From: Planctomyces sp. SH-PL62 | GTDB taxonomy: Bacteria; Planctomycetota; Planctomycetia; Isosphaerales; Isosphaeraceae | Assembly: GCF_001610895.1 (NCBI RefSeq) | Contig: NZ_CP011273.1 | Span: forward strand, 1,240,001 to 1,304,000 | DNA: 64,000 bases | Direction: 5' to 3' | Shown: positions 1 through 8,532 of the stretch, piece by piece | Numbering within the stretch: position 1 is the first letter of the stretch | How the letters are laid out: each line of letters opens with the position of its first letter | The notes under the pieces: model-generated | What the model was told of the DNA's origin: nothing | The model's input: only the letters and a program-made list of their open reading frames with translations | Database searches by the model: none | Program-made: the position numbers and the translations under genes

Positions 1-538
1 CCAGCTCCTTGCCGGTGCCGGTCTCGCCGTGGATCAGGACGGTGGAATCGACCTGGCCGACGTGCTGGATCAGGTCGAAGATCCGCCGCATCTTGGCGCT
101 CTGCGAGACCATCGTGTGGAAGCTGTAGGTCCCCCGGAGCTGGTTGCGGAGCTGCGCCAGACGATCGACCAGATGCCGCCGCTCCAGGGTCCGCTCGACC
201 ACCAGGCGGAGGTGCTCGGCGTCGTAGGGCTTGCGCAGGAAGTCGTCGGCCCCGGCCTTCATGGTCTGGAGGGCCTCCGACGTGTCGCCGTAGGCGGTGA
301 CGACGACGACCCCCACCGGCACGCGCCGCTCGCGGAGGGTCGAGAGCAGCTCGAAGCCGCTCATGTCGGGCATTTTGAGGTCGGTGACGACCAGGTGGAA
401 GACCTGGTCGCGGAGCATCTCCAGCGCGGTGGCGCCGTCATACGCCGCTTCGATCTCGTACCCCTCGGGCTCGAGGATCTGCCGCAGGTGGTCGCAGCTC
501 AGCTTCTGGTCGTCGACCGTGAGGATCCGGCGTTTCAT
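1..538 (-). CDS. Sigma-54-dependent response regulator (NtrC type), 3' part cut by window edge
   Basis: I read this by translating the minus strand from ATG at 538. The first ~120 residues are a CheY-like receiver with the acidic pair D9-D10, phospho-acceptor D53 in 'VVTDLKMPDMSG', and the switch lysine in 'LRKPYDAEHL'. After a linker, the start of a sigma-54 AAA+ domain follows, with Walker A 'GETGTGKE' just before the window edge. The family (NtrC/AtoC/ZraR) activates RNA polymerase-sigma54 in response to a partner histidine kinase. The rest of the AAA+ domain and any Fis-type DNA-binding domain lie outside, so target and partner are unknown. It is followed upstream on the same strand by the HtrA-like gene. 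Confidence 0.92.
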   Translation of the reverse strand, partial: MKRRILTVDDQKLSCDHLRQILEPEGYEIEAAYDGATALEMLRDQVFHLVVTDLKMPDMSGFELLSTLRERRVPVGVVVVTAYGDTSEALQTMKAGADDFLRKPYDAEHLRLVVERTLERRHLVDRLAQLRNQLRGTYSFHTMVSQSAKMRRIFDLIQHVGQVDSTVLIHGETGTGKEL

Positions 539-615
539 GGCTCCATCCTTCCGCCGTAGTCGTCGTCGTGTGCTGATTCCATGCAGGACGGAACGGTCCT
601 CGTCCATTTTTGCCG

Positions 616-1764
616 CTAGTGGTCCGATTTGGGAAGGTCCGACCCCGCCTTTGGATCGTTTTTCGGCGTCTCCGCGGGGGGCGGCTCCTGAACGCGGGAG
701 TCGATGGTGCGATCGGGCGTCGGCGGCTCGGGTGGGACGGGCGAGGGGCGAGACTCGCCGGGGCGGGGGGCGGTGCGGATCTTGACCTCCAGCGTCTCCT
801 CGCCTCGAACGACGGCGAGGGTCAGCTCGCGGCCCACCGGCGCGAGGTCGATCGCCCGCTGGAGCGCGAGGGCGTCGCGGACCTTGCGGCCGTCGACGGC
901 CGTGATGCGGTCTCCCGCCTCCAGGCGGGCGAGCGCGGCCGGGCTGTCCATCGCCACCCCGGTCACGACGGCCCCTCCCAGGGTCGGCGAGAAGTCTCCC
1001 GGAAGCCGTCGCGCGGGGGCGAGCTGGACCCCGAGATAACTCCTCGGCCGTCCCCCGCCGTCGCCGAACGCGGCGACCGCCGCGCGGATGTGGTCGGAGG
1101 TGATCGCCGTCGGGAAGGTTCCAAGGTGCCGGACGTCGGCCGTCGGCCCTTCGCCGGGGAGGCTGATTCCCACCACGCGTCCGTCGTGGTCCACCAGCGG
1201 GCCGCCCGCGGTCTCGACCGTGACGAGGGCGTCGATCGCGAAGGGGGCGACTTCGAAGTCCGCCTCGTCGCGCGAGCGGACGGAGGCGACGATCCCCGAC
1301 GAGGCGAGGAGCCGGCCTGTCGCCGAGCGTCCCAGGGCGAGGATCTCGTCACCGAGTTGCAGGGCGGTCGAGCCGCCCAGATTCGCGGCGGCGAGCCCCG
1401 GCGCCGCCGGATCGATCTGGAGGACGACGAGCTTCGTGGCCGGGTCGGCGAGGAAGATTCGTCGGGCCGGCCGGATCGAGCCGTCAGGGAGGACGACCTC
1501 GATTCGCTGGTCGCCGAAGGTCGCCTCGCCGGTCGTCGCGACGAGCCCCCGGGCTGCGTCGACCACCACGCCGGAACTGGAGAGGGGCTCGCGGAAGCCG
1601 TGCCGCGTCGATCGCACCGAGACGACCGAGGCCTCGACCGCGGCGGTCGCCCCCCGGATCGCCGCGGCTCGCGAGTTCGTCGCCTCCTGCGCCGGGGCGG
1701 CTTCCGGCGAGGCGGCCAGGGTTGCCAGGACGATCAGCCCGCGACCGAGACGACGGCTCGACAT
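616..1764 (-). CDS. HtrA/DegP-like protein with PDZ domain, catalytic triad lost (pseudoprotease)
   Basis: 382 aa from ATG at 1764, chosen because a GGAGGC Shine-Dalgarno lies 6 nt upstream and the protein then begins with a signal peptide (about residues 1-26, ending 'APAQ'). Residues ~35-210 follow the trypsin-like S1C fold, and ~245-345 form a PDZ domain ('SYLGVQL ... AGDRITAVDGRKV'). All three catalytic positions are changed: the His site reads 'LVATTGEAT' (G79/E80), the Asp site 'DPATKLVVL' has K111, and the Ser site 'ETAGGPL' has A186 where proteases have GNSGGP. The C-terminus is Pro-rich. It is therefore probably a periplasmic binding or scaffold protein. The fold call is firm; loss of activity is inference from the substitutions. 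Confidence 0.87.
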   Translation of the reverse strand: MSSRRLGRGLIVLATLAASPEAAPAQEATNSRAAAIRGATAAVEASVVSVRSTRHGFREPLSSSGVVVDAARGLVATTGEATFGDQRIEVVLPDGSIRPARRIFLADPATKLVVLQIDPAAPGLAAANLGGSTALQLGDEILALGRSATGRLLASSGIVASVRSRDEADFEVAPFAIDALVTVETAGGPLVDHDGRVVGISLPGEGPTADVRHLGTFPTAITSDHIRAAVAAFGDGGGRPRSYLGVQLAPARRLPGDFSPTLGGAVVTGVAMDSPAALARLEAGDRITAVDGRKVRDALALQRAIDLAPVGRELTLAVVRGEETLEVKIRTAPRPGESRPSPVPPEPPTPDRTIDSRVQEPPPAETPKNDPKAGSDLPKSDH

Positions 1765-1891
1765 GATGGGGCCTCCGAGACGGGCTTCGCGACGCCGAAG
1801 CGGCTCGCACCCCGCGCCCGTCTCGTCGATCCTAACGTCGTGCGGCGGGCGGTCGCAATCGATCGGCCTCCGCACGAGCTTCGACGGATCG

Positions 1892-3241
1892 TCATCGGAT
1901 CGGCGCCCGGTCGCGCGGCCGGGGCTCGGGCTTCGCGGGATCGGCGGCCTTTGCGTTCGGTTTGTCCTTCTCGGGGCGGTTCTCCAGCTTCTCCTCGACG
2001 GACTGGCGGAGGACGGCGGGGCTGACGAAGGGGAGGGCCTTGGTGCGACGGCCCCCCTTGAGGGCGACGACGACGGGCTTGGCCTGGGGGTCGTTGGGAG
2101 CCAGGGTGACGGTCTTCTTCTCCTCGGCGGCGTCGCCCTCGTGGGTGATCGTCTCCAGGGTCAGGCGGGTGGTCGGCTTCGCGGGGTCGGTGGCGATGGG
2201 CATGATCCGGACGGTGTAGTCTCCGTCGAAACCGCGCGGGCAGACGTAGATCTCCTCCGGTCGGCGCCCCAATCCGTTCTTGATGAGCGCCCCGCCGAAG
2301 ACGGATCGGGGCATGGCGTAGGCGACCGTCGCTCCCAGGGGCTCCTCGACGACGAGGTCGTAGTCGGCGTCGCCGTCCCAGGTCAAACGGATGTAGACGT
2401 CGCGGGCCTCGGCGGCGGGGAGGGAGGCCAGGAGCGTCTCGGCCTCGTCGGCGCGGCCTTCCTCGGTCAGCGTCTTGGCGAGGATCTCGGCCTGCTTGCG
2501 GCTCTCGGTCCGGAAGTACTCGTCCTGCCCGGGCCAGCCGAGGGAGAGGAGCTTGTCGATCGACTCGGCCATCCGCTTGGGGTCGCGGGTCTTCTGGGCC
2601 AGGTTGATCGACATGGCGAGCGGCTCGGAGCGATGGGGGACCTTCTCGGCGGCCTCGTCGAGCAGGGGGCCGACGCGGTCGGTGAAGCCCTTGAGCAGCA
2701 GCTTGTCGGCGGCGCTGACGAGGTGGTTGGGGTTGTGCGAGCGCTGGGCGAGATCGGCGGCGTAGTTGAGGGCGGTCTTCATGTCCTCGGGCTTGCCGCC
2801 GTTCATCTCGATGGCCAGGGCGAGGGCCTCGTACATCCAGAACTCGGCGTTCTTGGGCCGCTGCTGGAGGTAGCCGAGGATGGCGGCGTGGACCTCGCGG
2901 GCCTTGCCGCTGCGGTTCAGCAGGCGGACGGTCTCATGGAGCTCGTCGGCCGTCTCGTCATGCTTGCGGAAATATTCGGACCAGAAGGCGTAGGGGTCGC
3001 CGCCGGGGGTGGGCTTGGCGTTCGAGGGCTCGCCGGTGATGGGGATGAGACCCTCGCGGGCCGCGCGGCCGGTGGGGGCGGGGCGGACCCTGGGATCGGC
3101 ACCGGTCGAGCCGGCTTTCGGCGTTTGATTCTTCTCTAGAACGCCGGCGGGATCAGCCGGTTTGCGACCGGACTGATCCCGCGGGACGTCGTTGGAAGGA
3201 CGATCAGCGGCACCCCTGAGTGGGGTCAGTTGCTTTTTTTT
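1892..3241 (-). CDS. TPR-like plus DUF2135/YfaP-like protein: downstream half of a frameshifted gene
   Basis: An open frame runs from inside the A9 tract at 3234-3242 to a stop at 1892 (~448 codons). It contains no ATG, GTG or TTG codon before the ATG at 2836, so ordinary initiation would discard ~135 codons that read as normal protein ('PYAFWSEYFRKHDETADEL'). It lies in the -1 frame relative to the gene ending at 3226. The content is a Pro-rich linker, TPR-like helices ('AAILGYLQQRPKNAEFW' onward), then a beta-rich segment with 'LTWDGDADYDLVVEEPLGA', which resembles the Asp-rich strand of DUF2135/YfaP-type domains, and a charged Pro-rich tail. It is most likely the C-terminal half of the upstream protein, joined by frameshifting or by correcting a homopolymer error. 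A separate protein from 2836 (314 aa) is the alternative. Function is unknown. Confidence 0.75.
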   Translation of the reverse strand, partial: KKKQLTPLRGAADRPSNDVPRDQSGRKPADPAGVLEKNQTPKAGSTGADPRVRPAPTGRAAREGLIPITGEPSNAKPTPGGDPYAFWSEYFRKHDETADELHETVRLLNRSGKAREVHAAILGYLQQRPKNAEFWMYEALALAIEMNGGKPEDMKTALNYAADLAQRSHNPNHLVSAADKLLLKGFTDRVGPLLDEAAEKVPHRSEPLAMSINLAQKTRDPKRMAESIDKLLSLGWPGQDEYFRTESRKQAEILAKTLTEEGRADEAETLLASLPAAEARDVYIRLTWDGDADYDLVVEEPLGATVAYAMPRSVFGGALIKNGLGRRPEEIYVCPRGFDGDYTVRIMPIATDPAKPTTRLTLETITHEGDAAEEKKTVTLAPNDPQAKPVVVALKGGRRTKALPFVSPAVLRQSVEEKLENRPEKDKPNAKAADPAKPEPRPRDRAPIR

Positions 3242-3242
3242 T
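3211..3242 (-). promoter_or_regulatory. Candidate -1 frameshift/slippage site: A9 run followed by hairpin
   Basis: On the coding (minus) strand, positions 3242-3234 are nine A. In the zero frame this reads CAA AAA AAA AGC AAC TGA, which contains the slippery heptamer A AAA AAA. Eight bases after the heptamer a hairpin follows: ACCCC (3226-3222), loop ACTCA, GGGGT (3216-3212). The spacing suits -1 frameshifting, and A9 is also a transcriptional-slippage tract (the Thermus dnaX case). A missing base in the assembly would look identical. Confidence 0.45.
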
Positions 3243-4950
3243 GCATCAGCGCGCTGGCGGGGTCGTCCTGGGCCGGAGTCGCGGGGATGGACATCATGCC
3301 CATACCGCCGCCCATGCCGCCGCCCATGCCGCCGCCCATGCCGCCCATGCCGCCGCCCATGCCGCCCATGCCGCCGCCCATGCCGCCGCCCATGCCGCCC
3401 ATACCGCCGCCCATGCCGCCGCCCATGCCGCCGCCGCCGCCGCCCATGATGAGGGAGATCGGGATGAGGGCGAGGTCGGCGACGGGGTAGACGCGGATCT
3501 CGGTCTGCTGGTCTTCGGACTCCTGCGACGTGATCATCAGGAAGCCGTCCTTGACCGTGTAGGTCAGGCCGATCTGGCGAAGCATCAGGCGGAGCGTGGT
3601 CTTGAGCGGGACGCCGTCGAGGTCGATCGAGACCGGGGAGGTCACGGTCTTGTCGGCTTCATTGAGGCCGATCGGATCGACGTAGATCGGGATGCCGCTG
3701 TCGGCCGGGGTCTGGGTGGCCTGCTTGACGTACTTGAGGACGTCTTCCAGCGGGGTTTCGTTGGGGAAGTTCATCGCCAGGGGCTCGTCGAGCTTGGCGA
3801 GGATCTGCTTGGTCTTGGGGTCGCGGTCGAAGACGTCGACGGCCTTGCCGTAGCGGGCGATCCGGCGCTCGGAGAGCGAGCGGAAGAGCCGGGCGTCGGG
3901 GTATTCGATGATCTTGTCGTCGGGGAAGGGGACCGCGGCGCGGGCGACGTCTTGCATCGTCAGCATGAAGCGGTATTCCTTCAGCTCCTCGAACTGCCGC
4001 TCCTGGGAGAGGAAGCCCATGGTGGTGGAGACGAACATGCCGGCGTAGGGGGCCGGGTTCTCGTCGCTGTAGGGGAGCGTCCCCTTGTGCATCAGCGCCC
4101 TGGCGTGCTGCGAGAGGAGCCGGGCGTCGTAGAAGGGGGCGGTGGCCAGGGCGATGTTCCCCATGCCGCCGTTGTAGAGGGTGTTGTAGACCCCCTCGCC
4201 CATCAGCGTGTCGAACTGCTCCATCATCGCCTTGATGGTCTCCTGGTTGGAGACCAGCTGCGACAGGCCGCGGTTGCGCTGCTCGGCGGCCGACTCGACC
4301 CGCTGGCGCTCGATCCGCTCGGCGACGATGCGTTCCTCGTCGCGGATGGTCGAGAGGTACTGGGCCTGGATGCGGCGGTCGAGGTCGTTGCGGACGGACT
4401 CGGGGACGTTCGAGGCCGACCGGACGACGTTCTGGGTCAGGCGGAGGGCGTCGAGGGCGGCTTCGGGCTGGCCGTTGCGGACCATCTCGCGGGCCGCGCT
4501 CAGGCGCTGCTCGACGTCGCTGGTGAGCTGCTGGCGGGCGATGGCGTCGTACCGTTCCGACTCCTCGAGCGTCGCCCGATTGTTGGGGCCGGCGTCCGGC
4601 GGGGCGGGGGGCGTGGGCTGCGCGGCCTCGGCGCCGGGGCCGGAGGCGGCGACGCCGGGGGCCGGCGGGGCGGGCTCCTGCAGGGCCACCTTCAGCAGCC
4701 GTTCCTGCGCCGCCCGGGCTTCGTCGAGGCCCTTGGTCGCGTCGGCGTTGCCGGGGTCGATCTCCAGCGCCTTCTGGAAGAAGGACTGCGCCATCCCGCC
4801 GGCGCCCTGCGCCAGCGCTTGCCGCCCGAGATCCGTCAGTTGGTCGGAAAGCGGCGGGGCATCGTCGCCGCGCGATGCGGCCCCGGACAGCAATACGCCG
4901 CCCAGGGTCAGCAGCCCGGCACCTTTCCACAGTCTCGCGGTTCGGGACAT
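3226..4950 (-). CDS. Secreted TPR protein with STN-like domain and Gly/Met-rich tract
   Basis: 574 aa. A signal peptide covers about residues 1-27 ('GLLTLGGVLLSGAASRG'). It is followed by one TPR-like pair ('AQSFFQKALEIDPGNADATKG'), a long helical region, and at ~385-475 a compact alpha/beta domain resembling STN/secretin short domains ('TPLEDVLKYVKQAT ... IYVDPIGLNEADKT ... SIDLDGVPLKTTLRL'). The same domain is on the tails of the sigma factors at 33153-34490 and 40514-42418. Residues ~500-550 are an almost pure Gly/Met repeat. The stop at 3226 follows immediately after the A9 run, and the -1 frame continues open to 1892, so the mature product may be ~1020 aa. It probably acts in the periplasm or at the cell surface; its role is unknown. 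Confidence 0.85.
   Translation of the reverse strand: MSRTARLWKGAGLLTLGGVLLSGAASRGDDAPPLSDQLTDLGRQALAQGAGGMAQSFFQKALEIDPGNADATKGLDEARAAQERLLKVALQEPAPPAPGVAASGPGAEAAQPTPPAPPDAGPNNRATLEESERYDAIARQQLTSDVEQRLSAAREMVRNGQPEAALDALRLTQNVVRSASNVPESVRNDLDRRIQAQYLSTIRDEERIVAERIERQRVESAAEQRNRGLSQLVSNQETIKAMMEQFDTLMGEGVYNTLYNGGMGNIALATAPFYDARLLSQHARALMHKGTLPYSDENPAPYAGMFVSTTMGFLSQERQFEELKEYRFMLTMQDVARAAVPFPDDKIIEYPDARLFRSLSERRIARYGKAVDVFDRDPKTKQILAKLDEPLAMNFPNETPLEDVLKYVKQATQTPADSGIPIYVDPIGLNEADKTVTSPVSIDLDGVPLKTTLRLMLRQIGLTYTVKDGFLMITSQESEDQQTEIRVYPVADLALIPISLIMGGGGGGMGGGMGGGMGGMGGGMGGGMGGMGGGMGGMGGGMGGGMGGGMGMMSIPATPAQDDPASALMQKKSN
3296..3450 (-). repeat. Tandem GGC/ATG repeat encoding a Gly-Gly-Gly-Met tract
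   Basis: On the + strand the unit is ccgcccatg with ccg insertions, repeated about 14 times. It encodes GGGMGG(M) units within the gene at 3226-4950. Such a tract can expand or contract by replication slippage. The regular Met spacing might bind soft metals, but nothing else in the sequence supports that. Confidence 0.85.
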
Positions 4951-5490
4951 GATCGATGCTCTCCAGCAGAAGGGATCACCGGCGCCATGACCGGTCTGGG
5001 CGCTAGGTGTTTACTCATCGCATTTGACGGAATCGCCGATGGCGCGGCGGAAGGCCGTCGCCGGGCGATCCGGATTGAACTCTGGCCGGCCCGACCGGGA
5101 TGGACGCGGGGCTCGTCGGCCCCGCGGCCGATCGCAGACCTTGGGCGTTGCTGATCCTAGGCGGTTCCTCGTATTCCCATGAGGCGGTTCGATGCTGGCT
5201 TCGTTCGGCTCGTCGTCAACCATTATGCCACACGGTTTCCGGCGCGGCCAAACCGGGGGCGGCGAATGGTCCCCGGGCCTCGCGCGACCTGCGTCCCAAC
5301 AAGACGAACGGCCTCCCGCGTTTCTTCGATCCCCCGGCCGATTTCCGGACGAGACGCCCCTTGGCGGCCCATTTTGACAAGCCGGCGGTCCCGTCCTACT
5401 AAATTGACATCCGGCGAGGATGGGACCGAGCCGGTCGCCGCCCTCCCGAACCGAGCATCGCCGTCCTCGAGGGCGGCCGGAGGTTTCCCG
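4951..5490. other. Intergenic, divergent promoter region
   Basis: 540 bp between the divergent genes starting at 4950 (minus) and 5491 (plus). It must hold promoters for both. I see no convincing sigma-70 boxes, no repeat and no credible additional gene. Open frames here lack ribosome-binding sites and protein-like composition. Confidence 0.6.
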
Positions 5491-5921
5491 ATGAGCGATA
5501 TCCAGGACGACCCCAAGCCGGGCGAGGCGAAGTTCGACTTCTCGGCCTTCCCGCCCAACACGGTTTTCCACGAGCGACGGCTCGGCAGGGAGCGGCGCGG
5601 CCCGTTCCGGGCTCGCGGCGCCGCCGACGCCCCGGCCGAACCGCGCCCCCCCGGCCCGCCGAGCGCCGGGAGAAGAAGGAACGTCGTAAGCGCATCGACC
5701 CCACGACGTTCGAGAAGCAGTACACCGACGATGAACTCGAATTCATGAACGCGATGCAGCGATTCAAGGAACTCGCCGGCAAGTCGTTCCCATCCTATGG
5801 CGAGGTGATCAAGGTCGCCGTCGGCCTCGGCTATCGCAAGTCCGTCGACGATTCGCCGCCTCCCGTCTTCGACGAGGAGGCCAGCCTCCTCCTGTTCTCC
5901 CGGATGGAACAGGACGCCTGA
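5491..5921 (+). pseudogene. Small conserved-looking hypothetical protein, frameshifted in a C7 run
   Basis: ATG at 5491 has a GGAGG 7 nt upstream. The first ~52 codons read well ('MSDIQDDPKPGEAKFDFSAF', then 'NTVFHERRLGRERRG'), after which the frame becomes Pro/Arg-rich noise. In the -1 frame from ~5655 a normal sequence appears: 'AERREKKERRKRIDPTTFE', 'QYTDDELEFMNAMQRFKEL', ending at the TGA at 5919-5921. The switch falls at or near the C7 run 5646-5652, and one extra base there restores a single protein of ~143 aa. It is cytoplasmic-looking, charged and helical. Function is unknown. Either a real frameshift or an under-called homopolymer. Confidence 0.7.
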
Positions 5922-6041
5922 GCCCGCCCCCGACAGGGTCGGCGCCCTCGACTTCGAAACGACCGACGCGGCGGACGCCGGGGAGATCCCTCGACGGCCG
6001 CCGCGTGTTCGTTCCTAGGGATGCAACCCGTCGGCGAATTC

Positions 6042-7142
6042 TCAGCGGGTCGCGGCGGTCGTGTGCGAGGCCGTAACCAGGGCCGGCCCGGTCAGGACGT
6101 TCACCCAGGCGCTGAGGGCCTCGCGGGTCAGGCGGACGGCCCGGTTCACGTCGGGCGTCACGATAGGCTCGGAGCTGACCAGGGTCGCGACGGCCGGTTC
6201 CTCCGGGGCGAACACGTCCGCCGGCAGCATCGCCAGGCCGGTCTCCTCGGCGACGGGGGCCGCATGGGCCTCGGTCCGGGGCTGGGGAGTCGCCGCGAAC
6301 GCCTCGGGGGCGGGGGCCGACTCGTCGATGAGCGGGGCCGCGAAATACAGGTCGGCGCTCTGTTCCATCGCTTCGAAGCCGGGAAGCAGGGCCGGTTCCG
6401 CAACGATCGAGGCGGGGGCTTCCGCGAAGATCGCCTCGGGGAGCGTCGAGGGCGTCGGCTCGACGATCGCCACCGACTCGGCTTCCGCGACGGGGGCGAG
6501 GTCGGCCTTGAGGGTGAAGTCGTCGTCGAAGTAGAGGTTCTCCGAGGACTCAAGGGCGGCGAAGGCCAGGGCCAGGCTTTCCCGGGCCTCGGCCTCGCGG
6601 AGTCCCTCGGCGAAGGTCTCGACCAGCCGCGTCCCGGCGGCGCCGAAGCGATCCCACGCCAGCCGGGCCAACTCGTCGGGCCGGACGACGGGGGCGACGA
6701 ACGCGTCCGGCGCGGGGGCCGTCGCCGCGACGACCGGGGCGGGAATCTTCGTCGCGACCAGATAGTCGTCGAGCTTGGGGAGGGGGAACGGGACCGCCGA
6801 CGCGACGACCTGCGAGGAGGTCCGTCCGGCGAGCATCTCGGCGCGGTGGCGGGGGGAGGTCGGATGCGGGAGCGCGATCGTCGCAACCCGAGGCGCGACC
6901 GCCGGCTCGACCGCCCGGTGGCGACGGGCGAGGCGGGCGGCGCGAGCCCGCTCCATCTCCGCCGCGAGCAGGTCATGGATCACGACGTACTGCTTCTCCT
7001 CCCCCCGCCGGACGTCCATCTCAGCGAGCCGGGCGTTCATCCACTTCTGCGTGGTGTCGACCCAGCCTTCAATCTTGGGCCAGGCGGGAAGACCCAGCCC
7101 CAATCCCGCCACCAGACTGACCAAGACAAGCCGCAGCGTCAT
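6042..7142 (-). CDS. Membrane-anchored Ala/Pro-rich hypothetical protein
   Basis: 366 aa from ATG at 7142, preferred over ATGs 30 and 48 bases upstream because a GGAG motif precedes it by 8 nt and the protein then opens with a hydrophobic segment ('LRLVLVSLVAGLGLGLPAW'). This is either a signal anchor or a signal peptide. Next comes a charged helical stretch ('KQYVVIHDLLAAEMERARA'). The rest is acidic, Ala/Pro-rich and low in predicted structure, with recurring short motifs such as 'SSENLYFDDDF' and 'QSADLYFAAPL'. I recognise no family. It is probably a cell-envelope protein. It has no operon partner: the next gene (7493) is divergent. Confidence 0.75.
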   Translation of the reverse strand: MTLRLVLVSLVAGLGLGLPAWPKIEGWVDTTQKWMNARLAEMDVRRGEEKQYVVIHDLLAAEMERARAARLARRHRAVEPAVAPRVATIALPHPTSPRHRAEMLAGRTSSQVVASAVPFPLPKLDDYLVATKIPAPVVAATAPAPDAFVAPVVRPDELARLAWDRFGAAGTRLVETFAEGLREAEARESLALAFAALESSENLYFDDDFTLKADLAPVAEAESVAIVEPTPSTLPEAIFAEAPASIVAEPALLPGFEAMEQSADLYFAAPLIDESAPAPEAFAATPQPRTEAHAAPVAEETGLAMLPADVFAPEEPAVATLVSSEPIVTPDVNRAVRLTREALSAWVNVLTGPALVTASHTTAATR

Positions 7143-7492
7143 CGGTCTATCTCCGGATCGTGTCGGATTCATCGTGTTCCGCTCTTCCATGCCAGTTCGG
7201 ATGCAAGCGAGTGGGGTTTCCTCTTGGCTTCTTGTTAAACAGTATCGACGGGGCTCCTCGGTTGCTTTACGGAGTATCGAGAAAATGAGTGCTTTGGGAG
7301 TCGTGCGGCCTTCTTGATGAACAGGGGGTTGGGGTTGTCAGGGTGGTTGGGTTGGTCGCCTTCCGGTTTGGCGGGAGGGATTGCGCCCGGGTTCGCGTGG
7401 TCAAGACGGGCGGAACGCTCTAAGATTGGCCCCATTCGCGTGTTCGAAAATCTTCCCCGGCGGGGCCGGGGGCGTCGTGGAGTGCGTAAGAC
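7143..7492. other. Intergenic, divergent promoter region
   Basis: 350 bp between the divergent genes at 7142 (minus) and 7493 (plus). It is slightly lower in GC than its neighbours. I see no repeat, hairpin terminator or extra gene in it. Confidence 0.6.
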
Positions 7493-8476
7493 ATGGGCAA
7501 GGCGGTCCTGGTCACCGGGGCGGGGGGGTTCATCGGCAGCCATTTGACGGAACGCCTGGTGCGTCTGGGACATCGCGTCCGCGCGCTGGTGCGTTACAAC
7601 GGCCGGGACGATCGGGGCCATCTCGACGACCTGCCGCGGGACGTGCAGTCCGAGATCGAGGTGCATCGGGGCGATTTGAAGGACTCCGACGCCGTTTTCC
7701 GGGCCGTCGAGGGCCGCGAGCAGGTGTTCCACCTCGGTGCCCTGATCGCGATCCCGTACTCGTACCAGAACCCGTACGACGTGGTTCAGACCAACGTCAA
7801 CGGCACCGCGCACGTCCTGGACGCCTGCCGGCGGTCGACGACGCTGGAGCGGGTGGTGCTGACCTCGACTTCGGAGGTCTACGGCACGGCCCGGTACGTG
7901 CCGATCGACGAGAAGCACCCTCTGTGCGGGCAGTCGCCCTACGCGGCGACCAAGATCGCCTCGGACGCACTCGGCGAGAGCTATTTCCGCTCGTTCGAGA
8001 CCCCGGTCTCGGTCCTCCGGCCGTTCAACACGTTCGGCCCCCGCCAGTCGGCCCGCGCGATCATCCCCACGATCATCAGCCAGGCGCTGAGCCGTCCCGT
8101 GGTGAAGCTCGGCCGGCTCGACCCCCGTCGCGACCTGACCTACGTCAAGGACACCGCCGAGGCGTTCGTGGCGGTCGCCTCGTGCGACGCGGCCCTCGGC
8201 CGGGTGGTGAACGTGGGGAGGGGCTCGGACGTGAGCATCGGCGACCTCGTCGAGAAGATCGGCGCGATCCTCGGCCGGACCCTGGAGGTCGAGACCCAAT
8301 CGGACCGTCTCCGCCCCGCCGCCAGCGAGGTCGAGCGGCTGCTCGCCGGTACCGCGCTGGCGCAGCAGCTCTGGGACTGGCGGCCCCGCTACAGCCTGGA
8401 AGACGGCCTGGCCGAGACCGTGGACTGGATCCGCGACCACCTCGACCGCTTCCGCCCCGACGTCTACACGACCTGA
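7493..8476 (+). CDS. NAD-dependent sugar dehydratase, SDR family, LegB-like
   Basis: 327 aa, extended short-chain dehydrogenase/reductase. The NAD-binding glycine motif is near the N-terminus ('VLVTGAGGFIGSHL'), and the catalytic Tyr-Lys pair is in 'SPYAATKIASD' with the upstream Ser/Thr in 'LTSTSEVYGTARY'. The run 'LIAIPYSYQNPY', 'RPFNTFGPRQSARAIIPTI' and 'RRDLTYVKDT' matches the LegB-type 4,6-dehydratases that act on nucleotide-linked amino sugars in legionaminic-acid-type pathways. The substrate here is inference. No other nonulosonic-acid genes are next to it, and it is followed by a DHH phosphoesterase 56 bp downstream on the same strand. ATG 7493 has a GGAG upstream. Confidence 0.9.
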   Translation: MGKAVLVTGAGGFIGSHLTERLVRLGHRVRALVRYNGRDDRGHLDDLPRDVQSEIEVHRGDLKDSDAVFRAVEGREQVFHLGALIAIPYSYQNPYDVVQTNVNGTAHVLDACRRSTTLERVVLTSTSEVYGTARYVPIDEKHPLCGQSPYAATKIASDALGESYFRSFETPVSVLRPFNTFGPRQSARAIIPTIISQALSRPVVKLGRLDPRRDLTYVKDTAEAFVAVASCDAALGRVVNVGRGSDVSIGDLVEKIGAILGRTLEVETQSDRLRPAASEVERLLAGTALAQQLWDWRPRYSLEDGLAETVDWIRDHLDRFRPDVYTT

Positions 8477-8532
8477 ACTCGAAGCCGGAACGTCCCCATT
8501 CCAACACCGTAGATTATGGATCGAGCCCGACG

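Noticed and set aside
3220-5154. 644-codon plus-strand open frame with Ala-His repeats
   Set aside because: It is the antisense reading of the Gly/Met repeat and of the secreted TPR protein.
7381-8532. DHH phosphoesterase as a longer fusion protein
   Set aside because: The upstream part overlaps the dehydratase gene in another frame and has no protein-like composition; the family start is at 8533.
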